In this document: piece by piece, positions 20,801 to 25,696 of the stretch | Layout of the letters: the number at the start of each line of letters is the position of its first letter | How positions within the stretch are numbered: the stretch's first letter is position 1 | Notes under the pieces: generated by a model | Database searches by the model: none | Told to the model about the DNA's origin: nothing | What the model saw: only the letters and a program-made list of their open reading frames with translations | Translations under genes and position numbers: made by a program | Origin: Dinoroseobacter sp049801095 | Lineage (GTDB): Bacteria > Pseudomonadota > Alphaproteobacteria > Rhodobacterales > Rhodobacteraceae | Assembly: GCF_049801095.1 (NCBI RefSeq) | Contig: NZ_JBNAGH010000003.1 | Location: 248,001 to 312,000 of the forward strand | Reading direction: 5' to 3' | DNA: 64,000 nucleotides

Positions 20801-21990
20801 AAGACAAGGGGATCGCCAAAGAGGCGCACAGCCACAGCCGTGCCGCTGCCATCGCCGGCATCCCCGGAGGAGTTGGATGTCCAGGCAAAGGCCAGCGTGC
20901 CATCGGGGAGCGCGGTTACAACCCCCTGGTTCTGGGTGCTCTGGGTTTGCTCATTGACGATGAACTCGCCCGTGGTGGCCGTGCCGGTCGCGTCGAAGCT
21001 GCGCGCAATAACACCAAAGCCACTCCCGTCCCCGGCCGACCCACTGGCCTGGGAGGCCCAAACGACCGTGAAGCCGCCATCCGGTGTCCCGATGACCTCC
21101 GGCTGCGACTGGGTGGATGAGACCTCGGTATTGACCTGGAATGTCCCGCCGATGGTGGTGCCATCGCCGGAATAGAGCTGTGCCGAAATCTCGCCGAGCC
21201 CGTCCCGGAAGACCGCAACGAAGCCTCCCCCGATCAGCCCCGCAACCACAGGTTCCGTCGGGCTCGGTGCCGCTGGCGAGGCCAGTGCAACTTCGGTGCC
21301 AACGGGGTTGCCGGTGAGGTCATAGACCTGCAGGAAAGACTGATTGCCGCTGGAATAGGTGACAACAAATCCACCCGCAGCCAGGTTGCCCGCATCGCCC
21401 GAAGGCTGAATCGCGGTCAATTCGGCATGGAACTCGTTGGATCCCGAAAGCGCGCCGGTCGTGTTCACCCGGAACGTGGCCCCCACAGGCGCACCATTCG
21501 CGTCAAAGACCTGCGCCCGGATGTCGTCAAAGAAGTCGACCGCGCTGCCCTCGTCATAGAAGGTGACAACATAACCGCCGCCGGGCAGGCCCACGACGGA
21601 CGGATCGAACTGAGAGCTGTTGACGATGTCATTGACCCGGGTCTCGCCCCCGACCGGATCCGCATTCACATCATAGCGCTGCGAAAAGATGCCCGTGCCG
21701 CTGCCATCGTTGCTCTCCCAGACGACGACAAAGCCGCCATCATCGGTGGCCGCGATGGCCGGGTCGCTCTGCGCGCCGCTGCGCGTATCATTGACCAGAA
21801 ACTCAAGCCCGATCCGCTCACCCTGGGCAGAAAAGACCTGCGCATAAATCCCGTTTTGATCCCCGTCTTGTCCGAAGGATTCCCATGTCACCACGAAGCG
21901 GCCATCGGCCAGCGTCGTTATCGCGGGCAAGTCCTGATCAGAAACCGGAAACGCATTGAGTATTTCTTCGGGAGTCAGCGGGGTATTCAT
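2857..21990 (-). CDS. Giant secreted repeat protein (about 6,377 aa): eight predicted 7-bladed beta-propellers, twelve VCBS/Ig-like modules, RTX-like C-terminus
   Basis: Probably a type I-secreted surface adhesin. Residues 1-4585 hold 56 related repeats of about 55 residues (consensus D.GGFVVVWTS...DGSG.GVFAQ.YDA.G..VG.EF.VN) in eight blocks of seven. A spacer domain of about 175 residues (key motif DSADFDGG) separates the blocks. Then come a cadherin-like domain (about 4590-4690), a PKD-like domain with FGDGD and a TVDDNAGE motif (about 4700-4790), twelve VCBS/Ig-like modules (about 4793-6160) and one cadherin domain (about 6163-6265). The tail carries one RTX-like GSGDDEIF motif and an acidic, Cys-free end (ADFDETTQLL). 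There is no N-terminal signal peptide, as expected for type I export. The start at 21990 was preferred because AAAGGA precedes it; a GTG seven codons upstream has no ribosome site. No HlyB/HlyD/TolC genes are in the window. Confidence 0.9.
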   Translation of the reverse strand: MNTPLTPEEILNAFPVSDQDLPAITTLADGRFVVTWESFGQDGDQNGIYAQVFSAQGERIGLEFLVNDTRSGAQSDPAIAATDDGGFVVVWESNDGSGTGIFSQRYDVNADPVGGETRVNDIVNSSQFDPSVVGLPGGGYVVTFYDEGSAVDFFDDIRAQVFDANGAPVGATFRVNTTGALSGSNEFHAELTAIQPSGDAGNLAAGGFVVTYSSGNQSFLQVYDLTGNPVGTEVALASPAAPSPTEPVVAGLIGGGFVAVFRDGLGEISAQLYSGDGTTIGGTFQVNTEVSSTQSQPEVIGTPDGGFTVVWASQASGSAGDGSGFGVIARSFDATGTATTGEFIVNEQTQSTQNQGVVTALPDGTLAFAWTSNSSGDAGDGSGTAVAVRLFGDPLVFAAPSASPEIEAVSTERTMLEADLNAAPQLIDIEGAAAVSDGDSTDFDGGRLLVGRIAQSADEDGFPAQDSEAQDVFGLSTAGAVSINGSDVSVNGTVVGTIVSNGQGGAQLEIALNADADAAAVEVLVENLTYANVSDDPLSSVVLGIQLEDGDGAASTPVVVTITIEPEMDADPKIRGEVQVNTVFSNNQSDSDIAGLADGGYISVWTSTNQDNPGDFSVGVFAQRYDANGAVLGDEFLVNTTVTNSQSDASVAGLTDGGFVIVWDDNTIDSIRLSRFDANGVETISELQVATDQSGSQFEPHVTALSNGGYVVTWTSNGSGGDGNSNAVKAQVYNAAGNAVGGEILINEFTDGAQDSSRVAALDNGRFAVVWEQNDATDGDGSGASVSGRIFEANATPAGGEFQVNTFVNSTQSQPDIATLSNGDIVVVWRSEAQDGSSGGIYGQRFTDQGVAVGGEFRINDFTASNERDPKVIGLDTGGFVVAWEGDTNVGSGTDVIAQVFDADGTRIDGEVLVNTLVASTQDEIALTALPNGNYVVQWTSDNGDGSGDGIFQQIFGDPNEISTSAAPAIEGLASNIELTEAEANGGVLLFPAGAVSLTDLDSADLDGGQLRVNRIVSDPLQEQFNDPDGPGQDALTVAVGGDITQAGATLSVNGTAVATVVSDGTDGASLVLDFLPGASVEAVETLLSALSYQNSSDNPRESRTYSVTLLDGDGGATTPFVFEIDLSQSPDLVGLDKVGSETQVNSFIPGSQSDPGIAVLADGGWVVVWTSESQDGASSGIYAQRYAADGARVGGEVQVATTFAGAQSDAVVTSLSNGGYAISWEGNGPGDAFGIFTKLFDASGVPLTGDILVNTSVSSTQADPAITALGTGFVVSYTTFNVDGSSEGIAFQRFDASGVPQGSETVANEEISSNQFQSDIVQLADGRFVVVWTSATSGSAGDGSSNGVFGRIFNADGTAATGEFLINEITLNAQGTPSVVGTPDGGFLVAFEDSSNALDGSGVSIIARKFDNTGAPEDDQFVVNSFTSSTQFQPDITVLADGRFVVSYMSNGNDGDRNGNSVIAQVYAADGSRIDESFVINSETTGAQDQGQVVALPGGGFVVVWSSVTSGDAGDGNDRGIFQQIYGAPGDFNLDEAPVIVGLTGTRTISEAEANAGLVALEADRAIAVGDLDAADYNGGVLHVEIDQVASLLDQIPGIDGIAQDELGLLTDEVGNGAVSLSGTNVRVNGVTVGTLTSDGTAGQPLTIEFNGNSTVESVEAVMGALAYANASDGPAADRRIKIQLTDPQGNSAPDQFIELTIEPSADGTLVAGDETRVNAFTQGEQSIPVLAELTGGGHVVVWSSTNQDNLNVEGNIGVFAQLYDANGVPVGQEFQVTTAVDQAQADPSVAATADGGFVVVWESVNQDQPGFFDNGVFGQRFDASGIQVGSEFQVNTTVAAQQFDASVAAFADGGFIVVWNADAGDGNGDAIISQRYDATGAPVGGEVTVNVDQTTSNQFDPEVATLVTAGGQNAGHAVVFTGPTSGPDGDGDRTGVYLRVFDASGAALGAETLVNTTTFEDQSDAEITGLSGGGFVVTWTDDTADGSARGIYAQIYTNAGVKVGGEFRVNTNTGSDQFNSSVTAMADGGFVVTWTSDTGDGSGQGVFGQRYDANGVRIDGEFQINQEVSSTQSQSAALGLADGGLIVTWRSETSSSAGDGSGGAIIQRVFDATPTADTSPVLSDVERLINVGADDVTGGSVVLLDEGISLVDPNGGDFDGGTLRIYYTAGETADDQLSVVDNGVVTVAGAVVSVNGTAIGTINGAEDGVNGVALAIDLNANATATEVALLFEAIGFSFTGVSGDIQNTDRGIGFTLTDGAGGQTQPDSILLNFFQGSNNPLFLLTNFGSDETGFGTDILGSVEESDLLTTPVRLDAAVNLTNTSGVTFASGQVTVSNSSGGLSVDILSVADIGNGAGQIGFNGSDVTYEGTLIGTVNGTSNGQSGSPLRIDLNASADAVAIEALIEAFTYATTGAINRTQQTFNVSVSGSGGSTSVSAVLLIDDDLVLPATGEDEQVNSFITRDQSNPVIADLSTGGYVIAWTSENQDNPNAAFETGIFAQVYNANGSPVGVEFQVNDIAIRTQNEPSITGLSNGNFVVTFTDTNGARDGSGSAVVAQVFDSSGAPIGANFVVNEETSSAQDLSEVVALDNGRFMVLWDSETSGNAGDGNREGIFGRVFAANGTPEGGEFQINSTTNQIQREVSAAVLDNGDVIVVWQDNGGADGDSIGVFSQRLDDTGTLLLIDGSAPGADEQQVNVETTGAQDRPDVAAIPPGGTLANGGYVVVWQGASPNGTDIFGQVFDEAGNGLGEFQVNTSERSTQSDPQVIARPDGTFTVVWTDANSLDGSGNAIIAQNFSGLGIPLGASFIVNSEGASTQTQPDLVALPDGSIVVVWTSQTSGTAGDGDGFGVFQKIIDAPAPAAGATDPVIEGVSTEISFAEEDVNGGLQLLEIDGALTVVDVDSPDFDGGQLSVGRIVGTGDVLAAQLGAGLGNGQDQLGLVTGNGVSIVGNTVEVDSVSVGVISSNGADGALFVVDLNANATPELIERVIAQLGYANTSGNPTGEREIAIRLNDGDGGASDTIRINITVEPFTDRTQVAVGSEEQVNTTSENAQNAPETSKVFDSNGVQVGYVVVWDSLDQDRVADASAGVFAQIYDLNGDPVGVEFQVNTETQFTQDDPHVAGVPTGGFVVGWSSSADSNSYLRFFEADGTPRTDEIRVNDVTPGTQRLTDIAVQDDGTAIAVFTDNNSRDGSGFGVFQARFDDAGNALGGSSLVNTQTSSTQDQPSVAVLLDGRYVVTWTSQSSGSAGDGSGQGVFAQLFEANGTPIGVEFGVPTFIDGGQSDSSIAALADGGFVIVWTDQNGLDGSVWSTQLQRYDATGAEVGPQLRVNETTSGSQFQAEVIALDTGGWLVVWTDDSGLDGNGSGVFAQVYDATGNRIDGQFQVNTEVSSTQSLPVAVALPNGDFTVIWTSNTSNSAGDGSSTGIFQQVFSSGGVGGSAAPILVGVSSAVTFDEADVNAAPQLLAPAIALGDADSANFDGGHLVLAMLLNATVQSQFAAPDEASQDQLAVDTSGSVSVVGQSVRVDGTEIGTIVSDGVDGAPLQIDFNANATPERVETLVEALSYGNVSDDPEAARKIALQITDGAGGTVREVIDVTITPETDGLEAIGSERQTNSFTINQQFDSQIASLADGGYVIVWTSTNQDATGDGDNGVFLQRYDAAGAPVGGEIQVNSTVQNAQTDPVVVGLANGGFAVAYEDNSGVLSPNNDFEILLQVYDANGVKVGAETVVNSASVSQPFDPAMAAFDNGNFVVVADSRTVATFQETISGQIYDSAGGQVGVGFEIPTTGNVIFAPDVATQADGTFAVVYVARGIDNAPANDDGILFQRFAADGSLVGGAIVVNTRVEGTQGEPSITALQGGGYVVVYTSPGDDTGSQIGVFGQILAADGTKIGGEFLINEEVNFTQNEPDVVALDGGGFAVSYTENNGSDGGGAGVFVQQYDAAGNRVDGAVQVNEETESTQFQSSIAALPGGNLVVSYTSETSGDAGDGDSRGVFHRILGDPADFSFGLEPVLDGVNAEVSYIEDDVNGVPQLIDANGAVAVSDPDSADFDGGSILVSNLVSSAPLIDQINPPDDLTQDQLGLRQADGITILGSDVSVNGTLVGQIVQGGQNGAPFELSLNANADAAIVELLVENLTYRNISDDPLEVRQLRVQITDGDGGASEPVIVTVNITASPDGAQPVGGERVVNTSTGAQDNPAVAELPGTGGDFIVVWENFGADGDREGIYAQRFDVLGNPIARDGTGLPDGVTDEFLVNSTTTTDQFQPQVIGYADGGWVVVWTDDSEDGSGDGVFLQRYNPDGTVNGGQTQVNSLTSSTQNDPDVAVLTNGNTVVVFDAQTSGGSGDGSGIGISARIFDTNGNPLAAEFVVNTETSGSQFSPEVTALSTGGFLVTYVSQTSGTAGDGSGNGVFAQAFDANGATVGSEFQVNSTTVGAQTAPQVVELENGNLVFVWQDDRADLSATGVFAQIYAVDGSPITEEFRVNDRRVNSQFEPDIAALDTGGFVITWTDNGGADGSSNGVFAQQYDATGARLDSQILVNTTTSGNQDQPSVAALPEGGFVITFNGSDADGEILLQVYGNDAPIVSPVAANGDEDTPIVLDAAIFDAGFNDPDGNSLQAIRIENFPTDGTLTLSGAPVSVDQVISRADLLAGNLVYLGAQDFNGLDSFLWSGSDGIVFSNDVVAAEITVNPVNDAPGLEAGSDQNLQEGQNLNRTITLTDPDTDNRTFTIDFGDGDTQVFNSTNLSEVLNKTYASEGVFTVTVTVDDNAGEANSVEVDSFVVTVQNAPPQAGNDFDTVREDGPSTMGNVLTNDNDPGGDPLTVTEVNGEPTDVGVQITLPSGALLTLNADGSYDYDPNEAFESLGRFQSTTDNFNYTIDDGDGGTSEGSVTIRIDGDNDAPEGVDDTFATNDTDVVSGNVLTNDEDIDNGDVLSVTEVNGSAANLGTQITLASGALLTLNGDGTFDYDPSGATIIGGMDSFTYTVSDGLASDGATVTLNIVTSNQSPVAQDDNVSASEDGVSNGNLFADNGNGVDSDPDGDAIEVSQVNGSAANVGNQIALSGGGLLTVNADGSYSFDANGAYEDLAFGESTQETFAYTIIDGNGGSNAAQVILTINGANDLPDADTDTATTDEATAINGNVLTNDDDPDTTDALEVIEVNGSSLAVGQSVTGSAGGTFIIQTDGSYTYDPAGALEGLDDNESTVDIVTYRISDGNGGEDTAQLRVTVDGLNDEPVAQDDDITLGEDDTVMGDVKADNGNGPDSDPDLSDIGVITAVNGEAANVGSQITLASGALLVVNASGTFTYDTNGAFFALSTGDTATESFTYTLTDDSGISDTATVTFTIEGNSSNPVAVDDSVSTDEDTAVNGAVLPNDSDGDGDPLVVSAVNGNAADVGSQITLASGALLTLNADGTFAYDPNGQFEGLAITESDTDSFTYTISDGNGGSDTATVTIDIDGLNDAPRARADTLATNEDQALTDNLFSNNGGGVDRDPDLSDTFEVVEVNGDAGNVGGTIALPSGALLTVLADGTVDYDPNGQFESLALGESDTDSFTYRISDGNGGFDGATVTVLIAGQNDAPDAVDDEVATAVSNVLNGNVLADNGNGPDSDIDAGDTISVNEVNGSAANVGTQITLASGALLTLNTDGTFAYDDNGAFGMLGAGQSETDSFTYSIIDGLGATDTATVTVTIGGDNLPPAAIDDPVTTDEDTAVQGNVLGNDTDPNADPLTVTEVNGNAADVGMQIALASGALLTLNADGTFDYNPNGQFESLALGESDTDSFTYTVSDGNGGTDTATVTVTIDGANDMPHARRDDLTTNEDQALAANLFADNGNGADRDPDASDILEVAEVNGSAANVGTQITLASGALLRVLADGSVEYDPNGQFEDLAIGESTTDSFTYRVSDGNGGFDGATVFIQIDGRNDAPVAEDDDVTTNEDTALMGSVFADNGSGADSDVDASDVITVSEVNGSAASVGTQITLASGALLTLNADGTFDYDPNDQFEALAVTEEATDSFTYTIIDGNGGSDTATVTVTIEGVNDAPVAADDAVSTDEDTALNGSVLVDNGSGADSDVDASDTLMVSQVNGSAANVGTQITLASGALLTLNADGTFDYDPNGQFEALAVGESDTDSFSYTVSDGNGGSDTATVTVTINGANDAPVFVSSDTFSLPENTTLVGTVETTDLDASDDVTYEIVGGADELLFNIDEDTGELSFINAPDFENAGDAGGDNIYNVTVSAFDGTETVTQDITVNVTDVDDTGAPTILTGTSGFDVLFGSGDDEIFRTLGGRIDQSFAGGGADVFEFGDETSNGQREFDFIFGFDGDDALDLGDASILLEVNRPLATYLVLDGDFDIVVLFGTADFDETTQLL
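3504..7611 (-). repeat. Twelve tandem VCBS/Ig-like modules within the giant gene
   Basis: Twelve modules of about 105-120 residues follow the pattern NDAPVA.DD..TDEDTA..GNVL.ND.D, EVNGSAANVGTQITLASG, ALLTLNADGTFDYDPNG, DSFTYTISDGNGGSDTATVT. The central ITLASGALLTLNADGTFDYD stretch is almost identical in at least half of them. The DNA is also strongly conserved between modules, for example around 3661-3720, 4021-4080 and 5041-5100, which makes the array prone to recombination and misassembly. Acidic DxD residues at the junctions fit calcium-stiffened stalk modules of large bacterial adhesins. Confidence 0.9.
8232..21980 (-). repeat. Eight blocks of seven blade-like repeats with spacer domains (protein-level tandem array)
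   Basis: Approximate block positions: P1 20810-21980, P2 19108-20275, P3 17385-18588, P4 15625-16858, P5 13395-14640, P6 11655-12875, P7 9955-11155, P8 8232-9435. Each was counted by eye and has exactly seven repeats. In every block the seventh repeat stops after its ...GVFQQIFGDP-type strand and lacks the VG.EF.VN strand. Every block also opens with a lone GSE.QVN...Q strand (ILNAFPVSDQ in P1). This is the pattern expected of a ring-closed seven-bladed propeller. Spacer domains fill the gaps, one per gap except P4-P5, which holds two (14641-15624). Confidence 0.85.
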
Positions 21991-22376
21991 GCAGTCAGTC
22001 CTTTTCGACACGTCGAAAGGAAACGCCGCTCATGCGAATTCAGAAAATCTTGACACCCAAAAAGGGCGATTAACAATTTACATCAAGACAACCACAGAAG
22101 CCGCTGAATATGCGGCAGGTTACTTCAGAACACACAGTCCGACGGCGATCCTCCATCACCTTGAAACTTCTGATAAGATTAATCACGCGCCCTTTTCGGT
22201 CAAGCAACAAGTTAATGATCACTTAATTGAGAGTTGGAAATACAGGGCAATGCAGCCGCAGCAATTTCTGTAGACCCCTGTTATTCCATACTCTTTTCCA
22301 AGAGCTTTCCGCCAGGCCCGAACCGGATTCGCGTAGGAAGGCGCTAAGAAACATGGTTAACGCCCCTTCGGACGCA
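21991..22376. other. AT-richer upstream region of the giant gene, no gene seen
   Basis: About 386 bp, clearly richer in A+T than its surroundings, lies between the giant gene start and the terminator of the bhc operon. Because the giant gene reads leftwards, this is its leader and promoter region. I could not place a convincing -35/-10 pair on the minus strand. A TTGACA at 22050 points the other way, toward no gene. Short open frames here lack ribosome sites and coding-type codon use. Confidence 0.5.
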
Positions 22377-22405
22377 AAAAGGCCGCCAACACTGTGGCGG
22401 CCTTT
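22377..22405 (-). terminator. Intrinsic terminator of the bhc operon
   Basis: A 7-bp perfect GC stem (GGCCGCC at 22381-22387, GGCGGCC at 22396-22402) with an 8-nt loop is followed on the minus strand by TTTTT. It lies just after the bhcD stop at 22428. Confidence 0.85.
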
Positions 22406-22427
22406 CCAGGGATTGTTGTCAGTTTGG

Positions 22428-23420
22428 TTACAGAGACACGACCTGGGCCGCTCCGGTGGCCACGGCCTGCTCAGCCGCGACGGCGGCTACGGCCAGATCC
22501 TGCAGCCCGACACCGGTCCCGTCAAAGAGCGTGATCTCGTCATCGGAGGTCCGCCCCGGGTGATCGCCATTGATCACGCGCCCAATCGGCGTGACATCGG
22601 CCTCGGTGATCGCGCCCGAGGCGATGGCATGCTGGGTCTCGCCGATGGTGGTGGATTGCGCCACCTCGTCGGTGAAGAGGGTCGCCTTGGCCACGAGGGC
22701 GGCGTCGACCTCCTGCTTTCCCTTCGTGTCCGTGCCCATACAGGCCAGATGGGTGCCGGGCTTGATATAGTCCGCCGCGATCAGCGGCTCAAAGGCCGAA
22801 GTGATGGTGATGATCACGTCCGATTGCGCGCCCAGCTCCTCGCGGCTGGCGGCCTCGAAGGGGATCCCAAGCTCGTCAGCAACCTTGCCCAGATTGGGGA
22901 TCATGTCCGGATGGGGGTTCCAGCAGACGACCTTCTCGAAGTCGCGCTGCTCGACCGCGGCGCGCAGCTGGAAGGTGGATTGATGGCCCGCGCCGACCAT
23001 GCCGAGCACCTTGGCGTCCTTGCGCGCGAGCTGGTCGATGGAAACCGCCGAGGAGGCCGCCGTACGGATCGCGGTCAGGTAGTTGCCCCCCACGAGCCCC
23101 TTGAGCTTGCCCGTATCCGGGTCGAAGAGGAACACCGTGGATTGGTGGTTGATGATGCCCTTGGCCATGTTGTTCGGCCAGTAGCCCCCCGCCTTGACGC
23201 CCAGCACCATGCCCGCCTTGTCGAAACCGGACTTGAACCCGTAAAGCGCGTCCTCATGGCCGATCGCCTCGCGGATCACCGGAAAGTTGTACGCGTCGTC
23301 CCGGGCCATGGCGCCGAACACATCGCGCACGGCGGTGAAGGCGAGATCGCGGTCGATGACCTTCTGGCAGACCTCTTCGGTGACGATGACGAGCCCGTCC
23401 GTATCCAGTTTCTTGAGCAT
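22428..23420 (-). CDS. bhcD: Iminosuccinate reductase of the beta-hydroxyaspartate cycle (ornithine cyclodeaminase / mu-crystallin family)
   Basis: A 330-residue member of the ornithine cyclodeaminase/mu-crystallin family with an NAD(P)-binding Rossmann motif (GMVGAGHQS, about residues 140-150) and the family segments FKSGFD and GLVGGNYLTAIRT. In the beta-hydroxyaspartate cycle BhcD reduces iminosuccinate to L-aspartate with NADH, trapping the unstable product of BhcB. It is the last gene of a four-gene bhcABCD operon, 117 bp after bhcC, with a ribosome site GGGAGG. On sequence alone it could be called an alanine dehydrogenase or cyclodeaminase; the intact cluster decides. A terminator follows directly. 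Confidence 0.93.
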   Translation of the reverse strand: MLKKLDTDGLVIVTEEVCQKVIDRDLAFTAVRDVFGAMARDDAYNFPVIREAIGHEDALYGFKSGFDKAGMVLGVKAGGYWPNNMAKGIINHQSTVFLFDPDTGKLKGLVGGNYLTAIRTAASSAVSIDQLARKDAKVLGMVGAGHQSTFQLRAAVEQRDFEKVVCWNPHPDMIPNLGKVADELGIPFEAASREELGAQSDVIITITSAFEPLIAADYIKPGTHLACMGTDTKGKQEVDAALVAKATLFTDEVAQSTTIGETQHAIASGAITEADVTPIGRVINGDHPGRTSDDEITLFDGTGVGLQDLAVAAVAAEQAVATGAAQVVSL

Positions 23421-23460
23421 GGGTGCCTCCCCTCAGATGGCAGCTCCGCCTCGGGCGTGG

Positions 23461-23517
23461 GGACGCCTCCGGCGGGAGTATTTCAGGAACAATGAGGGGG
23501 TGGTGCGCGCCACCCCC
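23461..23517. repeat. Rhodobacteraceae-type intergenic repeat with hairpin
   Basis: This bhcC-bhcD spacer contains CGCCTCCGGCGGGAGTATTT followed by AGGAACAATGAGG. From memory, this string recurs between genes in many Rhodobacteraceae genomes. Next to it is an 8-bp stem (GGGGGTGG / CCACCCCC, 23496-23517). The hairpin could stabilise or attenuate the bhc transcript before bhcD. The repeat family assignment rests on recognition only. Confidence 0.5.
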
Positions 23518-23537
23518 GCCCTTGTCAGTGGGCCAGA

Positions 23538-24701
23538 TCAGTAGGCCAGGCCGCGGGCCGTGACCGGCCAGAGGGCTTCGACCTTGCCGCCGCGCACGCC
23601 TACATACCAGTCATGGACGTTGCAGGTCGGGTCGCAGTGGCCGGGGACGAGCTTGAGCTTGTCATTGACCTTGAGCTTGGCATCGGGATCCGCGATCACC
23701 CCATGCTCGTCGGAGCATTTGACGTAGGTCACATCATCGCGGCCATAGATGAAGGGCAGGCCGCTATCCACGGATTGCGCCTTGAGGCCCGCATCGCAGA
23801 TCGCCTTGTCCGCCTTGGCGTGGGACATGACCGAGGTCAGGATGAAGAGTGCGTTTTCCCACTCGCCCTGGTCGATGCGGTTGCCATCCTTGTCGAGGAT
23901 CCGGCCATAATCCGCATCCATGAAGGCGTAGGAGCCGCATTGGAGCTCGTTATAGACGCCGGAATTGCCCTCGAAATAGTAGGAGCCCGTGCCGCCGCCG
24001 CCGACGATGTCACACTCCAGCCCCTCGGTTTTCAGCGTGTCCACGGCGTCCTTCACCATCGCCACGGCGATGTCGATCTTGGCCTTGCGCTCATTGTAGT
24101 CGTCGAGATGCTGCATCGCGCCCTGATAGGCTTGGATGCCCGAGAATTTCAGGCCCGGGGCCGCATCGATGGCCTTGGCGATCTCGACCACGGCGGGGGT
24201 GGTGGTGACGCCGCAGCGTCCCGCGCCGCAGTCGATCTCCACGAGGCATTCGATCTGGGTACCGTGCTTGGTAGCCGCAGCCGAGAGGTCCGCGACGTTT
24301 TCAATGTCATCTACACAGCAGATGGCGCGCGCGCCCAGACGCGGGATCCGCGCCAGACGGTCGATCTTGGCCGGGTCGCGCACCTGGTTCGACACGAGCA
24401 CGTCCTTGATGCCCCCGCGGGCAAAGGCCTCGGCCTCGGACACCTTCTGGCAGCAGACACCGCAGGCGCCCCCCAGTTCCATCTGCATCTTGGCCACATC
24501 GACCGACTTGTGCATCTTGCCATGGACCCGGTGGCGAACCCCCATCTCCTTGGCGAAGTTGCCCATCTTGACCACGTTGCGCTCCAGCGCGTCGAGATCG
24601 ACGACGAGGCAGGGGGTCTGGATATCAGCCTCGGACATGCCGATGGCAGCCGGAATGTTGTAGCCCACTTCGAGCTCTGCGAATTTCGCTTCTGCGTTCA
24701 T
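23538..24701 (-). CDS. bhcC: Beta-hydroxyaspartate aldolase (DSD1/alanine-racemase-fold PLP enzyme)
   Basis: A 387-residue PLP enzyme of the D-threonine aldolase / D-serine dehydratase-like family. The N-terminal alanine-racemase barrel carries HRVHGKMHK, where K62 is the expected PLP lysine. The C-terminal beta domain carries GHCDPTCN, whose His and Cys match the metal-binding pair of this family. In the cycle it condenses glycine with glyoxylate to (2R,3S)-beta-hydroxyaspartate. The start at 24701 has AAGGGGAG upstream. An in-frame start 17 codons earlier would overlap bhcB and has no ribosome site. The gap to bhcB is 13 bp. Confidence 0.93.
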   Translation of the reverse strand: MNAEAKFAELEVGYNIPAAIGMSEADIQTPCLVVDLDALERNVVKMGNFAKEMGVRHRVHGKMHKSVDVAKMQMELGGACGVCCQKVSEAEAFARGGIKDVLVSNQVRDPAKIDRLARIPRLGARAICCVDDIENVADLSAAATKHGTQIECLVEIDCGAGRCGVTTTPAVVEIAKAIDAAPGLKFSGIQAYQGAMQHLDDYNERKAKIDIAVAMVKDAVDTLKTEGLECDIVGGGGTGSYYFEGNSGVYNELQCGSYAFMDADYGRILDKDGNRIDQGEWENALFILTSVMSHAKADKAICDAGLKAQSVDSGLPFIYGRDDVTYVKCSDEHGVIADPDAKLKVNDKLKLVPGHCDPTCNVHDWYVGVRGGKVEALWPVTARGLAY

Positions 24702-24714
24702 GTCTTGGCTCCCC

Positions 24715-25689
24715 TTAGCCCATGATCCACGGCAGCTTGTCGAGATCGACATTGCCGCCCGTTACGATGACACCGACGCGCTTGCCGGCGAATTTTTCCT
24801 TGTTCTTCAGAATGGTGGCGAGCGGCACGGCGCAGCTCGGCTCCATGACGATCTTCATCCGCTGCCAGGTGATCTTCATGGCATCGATGATCTCCTGCTC
24901 CGAGGCGGTGAGGATGTCCGACACGTGGTTGGACACGAAATGCCATGTCAGATCCTTCAGCGGCACCTTCAGCCCGTCGGCAATCGTCACCGGCGCATCA
25001 TCGGCGATGATGTGACCGGCCTTGAAGCTGCGATAGGCATCGTCGGCCTGCTCGGGCTCGGCGGCGATGATCTGCACCTCGGGGGCGATGTTGCTGAGCG
25101 TCAGGCAGCAGCCCGAGATCATACCGCCGCCGCCGATGGGCGCGATCACCATGTCGAGCCCGTCGGTCTGCTCCATCAACTCGCGCGAGCAGGTCCCCTG
25201 CCCCGCCACGACCCGCGGATCGTTATAGGGATGGACGAACTCGGCCCCGGTCGCAGCCTGGACCTCGGCAAAGACCGCTTCGCGAGAGGTGGTCGAGGGC
25301 TCGCATTCGGTGATGATCCCACCATAGCCCCGCACGGCGGCCTTCTTGGCCTCCGGGGCTGTGCGCGGCATGACCACATGGCAGGGGATCCCCCGCCGCC
25401 CGGCGGCATAGCTCAACGAGAGCGCATGGTTGCCGGAGGAATGGGTCGCCACGCCCTTGGCCGCCATCTCGTCACTCAGCCCGAAGACCGCGTTCGAGGC
25501 GCCGCGTACCTTGAAGGCACCCGCCTTCTGGAAGTTCTCGCATTTGAAGAACAGCTCCGCGCCCGTCAGCTCGTTGAAATAGGACGAGGTCAGCACCGGC
25601 GTGCGATGGATATAGGGTTTGATCCGCTCATGGGCGGTGACCACGTCCTCATAGGTCGGGATCACCGGAGGGTCGATCGTGTCTTTCAT
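24715..25689 (-). CDS. bhcB: Beta-hydroxyaspartate dehydratase (serine/threonine dehydratase family)
   Basis: A 324-residue fold-type II PLP enzyme. Visible motifs are FKVRGA with the PLP lysine K60, the phosphate-binding loop HSSGNHA (about residue 85), the EAKKAAVRGYGG region and the tetra-glycine IGGGGMISG (about 185). In the cycle it dehydrates beta-hydroxyaspartate to iminosuccinate. On its own it would be annotated threonine dehydratase or serine racemase. Its place between an aspartate-glyoxylate aminotransferase and a beta-hydroxyaspartate aldolase fixes the role. The ribosome site is TGAGGA. It starts 7 bp after the bhcA stop. Confidence 0.93.
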   Translation of the reverse strand: MKDTIDPPVIPTYEDVVTAHERIKPYIHRTPVLTSSYFNELTGAELFFKCENFQKAGAFKVRGASNAVFGLSDEMAAKGVATHSSGNHALSLSYAAGRRGIPCHVVMPRTAPEAKKAAVRGYGGIITECEPSTTSREAVFAEVQAATGAEFVHPYNDPRVVAGQGTCSRELMEQTDGLDMVIAPIGGGGMISGCCLTLSNIAPEVQIIAAEPEQADDAYRSFKAGHIIADDAPVTIADGLKVPLKDLTWHFVSNHVSDILTASEQEIIDAMKITWQRMKIVMEPSCAVPLATILKNKEKFAGKRVGVIVTGGNVDLDKLPWIMG

Positions 25690-25696
25690 CACGTCC

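Noticed and set aside
3500..21900. CRISPR-like regular repeats
   Set aside because: The repeats are long, imperfect and in frame with protein modules of one gene, without unique spacers of constant length.
22040..22075. Plus-strand TTGACA promoter-like site upstream of the giant gene
   Set aside because: It points away from the giant gene toward no plus-strand gene; the -10 match is poor.
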